Positions 33,705-35,076 of a stretch of DNA of 35,076 nt are shown in pieces. Positions within the stretch are counted from its first letter, which is position 1; every line of letters begins with the position of its first letter. The position numbers were made by a program, and so were the translations under genes. Origin of the DNA: Bacteroidota bacterium. GTDB taxonomy: Bacteria > Bacteroidota > Bacteroidia > Chitinophagales > Chitinophagaceae. The DNA lies in contig BJGL01000018.1 in assembly GCA_014190475.1 (NCBI GenBank), positions 1 through 35,076 of the forward strand, written 5' to 3'. Below the pieces are notes generated by a model. That model had not been told where the DNA came from, searched no databases, and saw nothing but the letters and a program-made list of their open reading frames with translations.

Positions 33705-34510
33705 TGTTTGGTATGTTCACAACCACACAGCTTGCTATTCGTTATTTTAAATTCTTATTAGGGGCTTCTAATCCCCGAGGGCATGGCGTACATTCTCCTT
33801 TTGTTTTTGATTTTTTGATAAATGTGCTTCAGGATAAAAAAGCGTATCAGGAATATGCGGTGTGGGCTACTTGGAGAACGTCCCTGTTATCATCAAAAAC
33901 AGTGTTGGAAGTTTCGGAAATTGGAGCAGGGTCTCGATTAGGAAATTTCACCCACCGCTCCCTTTCTTCATTGGTAAGAACTGCGGCCAAGCGGCCTCGT
34001 ACTGCCAAACTTTTTTTTCGTATGGCCCGCTACTATCAGCCCAAAACAATTCTTGAGCTGGGTACATCAATGGGGCTGTCTAGTGCTTTTTTTTCATTGG
34101 CGTGCCCGAGCGCCGCTATTTATACGATTGAGGGAGTTGAATCTATTGCTAACCGGGCAAAGCAAAATTTTGAAGATTGGCGTTGTACGAACATAAGGGT
34201 ACTAACAGGAAATCTGGATCATGCACTTACTGACTTATTGCATCAAGTAGAAAGTCCCGGTCTGGTATTCATGGATGGTAATCACCAAGAAGAATCCACG
34301 AAACGCTATTTTTTACAATTGCTTCCCTATTTAGGTTCAAGCGCTATGCTAATTGTAGATGATATTCATTGGAGTCTAGAAATGGAAAATGCATGGGCAT
34401 TTATTCAATCTCATGAAAAGGTTCGTTTGACAATTGATTTTTTTGAATTTGGAGTCGTATTTTTTGATTCTTCTTTCCTGGAGAAGTCCCATTTCAAGAT
34501 CCGCTATTAA
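33704..34510 (+). CDS. Class I SAM-dependent methyltransferase family protein, substrate unknown
   Basis: 268 residues if translation starts at the ATG at 33704 that overlaps the folA stop; an alternative ATG lies at 33713. The N-terminal part has GHGVHSPFVFDFLINV, a block I associate with a conserved Bacteroidota methyltransferase family. Motif I is ILELGTSMGLSSAFF (~112-126), followed by IYTIEGVESIANRAKQNF and VFMDGNHQ (motif post-II/III) and MLIVDDIHWS. Resembles O-methyltransferases of the caffeoyl-CoA/macrocin type. The ~110 residues before motif I, rich in basic residues, are not explained. No function is assigned. Confidence 0.82.
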   Translation: MFGMFTTTQLAIRYFKFLLGASNPRGHGVHSPFVFDFLINVLQDKKAYQEYAVWATWRTSLLSSKTVLEVSEIGAGSRLGNFTHRSLSSLVRTAAKRPRTAKLFFRMARYYQPKTILELGTSMGLSSAFFSLACPSAAIYTIEGVESIANRAKQNFEDWRCTNIRVLTGNLDHALTDLLHQVESPGLVFMDGNHQEESTKRYFLQLLPYLGSSAMLIVDDIHWSLEMENAWAFIQSHEKVRLTIDFFEFGVVFFDSSFLEKSHFKIRY

Positions 34511-34514
34511 TTAT

Positions 34515-34522
34515 TACCTTTA
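34515..34522 (+). promoter_or_regulatory. Putative -7 element for pntA
   Basis: TACCTTTA matches TAnnTTTG at seven of eight positions. TTTC at 34492-34495 is a possible -33 box with a 19-base spacer. About 32 bases lie between this element and the ATG at 34554. Confidence 0.4.
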
Positions 34523-34553
34523 TTCCGCAGTTTTACTAATACTGCTTACAAAT

Positions 34554-35076
34554 ATGACCATTGGAGTTCTTCGTGAATCAAATCCGGAAACAAGGGTATC
34601 GTTATCAGATGAGGCTGTTTTATCCCTAACCAAAAAAGGGTTCTCCGTTTTGGTAGAACAGGGAGCTGGATCGCTGTCTTTTTGTAGTGATGCAGCTTAC
34701 CAAGCTGCTGGTGCTACGGTATGTGACCGAGCAAGTGTGATGGCCAACGCAACGGTGGTTTTATCCATGCATGCGATTCCTGTTGAAGAGCTGGCATCAA
34801 TCAGTGGTAAATTATTGATTGGAGCTTATCAGCCTTTATACAAAACGGATTGGGTGCTGGCAGCTGCCCAGGCTGGAGTTACTTGTTTTTCATTGGATAT
34901 GTTGCCCAGAACTACCCGAGCACAGTCAATGGATATTTTAAGTTCGCAGGCAAATATTGCGGGGTATAAAGCGGTGCTGCTGGCGGCTAATACTTATGGC
35001 AGATACTTTCCGATGTTCATGACAGCAGCGGGTAGTATTACTCCTGCAAAAGTATTGATTCTGGGTGCGGGTGTTG
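34554..35076 (+). CDS. pntA: NAD(P) transhydrogenase subunit alpha, 3' end cut by window edge
   Basis: NAD-binding subunit of the proton-translocating transhydrogenase, inner membrane. The ATG at 34554 opens a frame to the window end (174 codons): MTIGVLRESNPETRVSLSDEA then KGFSVLVEQGAG, which match the N-terminus of PntA and its alanine dehydrogenase relatives. Toward the end DMLPRTTRAQSMDILSSQAN, IAGYKAVLLAA and FPMFMTAAGSITPAKVLILGAG are the PntA hallmark; the GAG starts the NAD-binding loop. Alanine dehydrogenase is less likely because of the RAQSMDxLSSQA block. The rest of the gene, and pntB if present, lie beyond the window. Confidence 0.92.
   Translation, partial: MTIGVLRESNPETRVSLSDEAVLSLTKKGFSVLVEQGAGSLSFCSDAAYQAAGATVCDRASVMANATVVLSMHAIPVEELASISGKLLIGAYQPLYKTDWVLAAAQAGVTCFSLDMLPRTTRAQSMDILSSQANIAGYKAVLLAANTYGRYFPMFMTAAGSITPAKVLILGAGV

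Overview
The window reads as a compact chromosomal segment of a member of the Bacteroidota, most likely the Chitinophagaceae or a near relative. The reasons are: start regions are A-rich and lack Shine-Dalgarno motifs even in front of ribosomal protein genes; many genes follow the Bacteroidota sigma promoter element TAnnTTTG, several with a TTTG-like box about 20 bases upstream; DAHP synthase is fused to chorismate mutase; there is a tailed S3; and a small beta-barrel-like secreted protein is present. The genus call is an inference, not something the sequence proves.

Layout. 1-1664: a DEAD-box RNA helicase with a DbpA-type RNA-binding tail, lacking only the first base or bases of its start codon. 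1716-6114: a tight aromatic amino acid operon, DAHP synthase/chorismate mutase - aroB - aroA - aroC, in which two successive genes appear to use TTG starts. 6119-6820 (-): a secreted VanX-like D-Ala-D-Ala dipeptidase, divergent from an outer-membrane beta-barrel-like protein (6929-7513). 7617-9761: fusA with its own promoter and terminator. 10004-21131: a long ribosomal run, rpsJ-rplC-rplD-rplW-rplB-rpsS-rplV-rpsC-rplP-rpmC-rpsQ-rplN-rplX-rplE-rpsN-rpsH-rplF-rplR-rpsE-rpmD-rplO-secY, driven by a complete Bacteroidota promoter and ending in a strong terminator. rpsL/rpsG are missing before fusA, and infA-rpmJ-rpsM-rpsK-rpsD-rpoA-rplQ are missing after secY. 21206-23276: map and a HI0933-family flavoprotein. 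23270-27086: rpsA (six S1 repeats) flanked by two PlsC-like acyltransferases.

27092-31096 is the most unusual part. A minus-strand cluster encodes a cryptochrome/photolyase of the FeS-BCP/PhrB type that has lost all four cluster-binding cysteines, a second photolyase-like protein whose FAD domain comes first and whose alpha/beta domain seems to follow it (apparent circular permutation), and a hotdog acyl-CoA thioesterase. A divergent SDR protein keeps Asn, Tyr and Lys of its catalytic tetrad but not Ser.

31157-34510: proline dehydrogenase, then thyA and folA (coupled dTMP and folate chemistry) and a class I methyltransferase overlapping folA. 34554-end: the start of NAD(P) transhydrogenase subunit alpha (pntA), cut by the window edge.

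No tRNA, rRNA, insertion sequence, CRISPR array or prophage was seen. No gene-free stretch exceeds 300 bases; the two longest are 9762-10003 (terminator plus S10 promoter) and 10310-10568 (structured spacer between rpsJ and rplC). Gene order is dense with many overlaps and short gaps. The positions of TAnnTTTG boxes were used to support several start choices.
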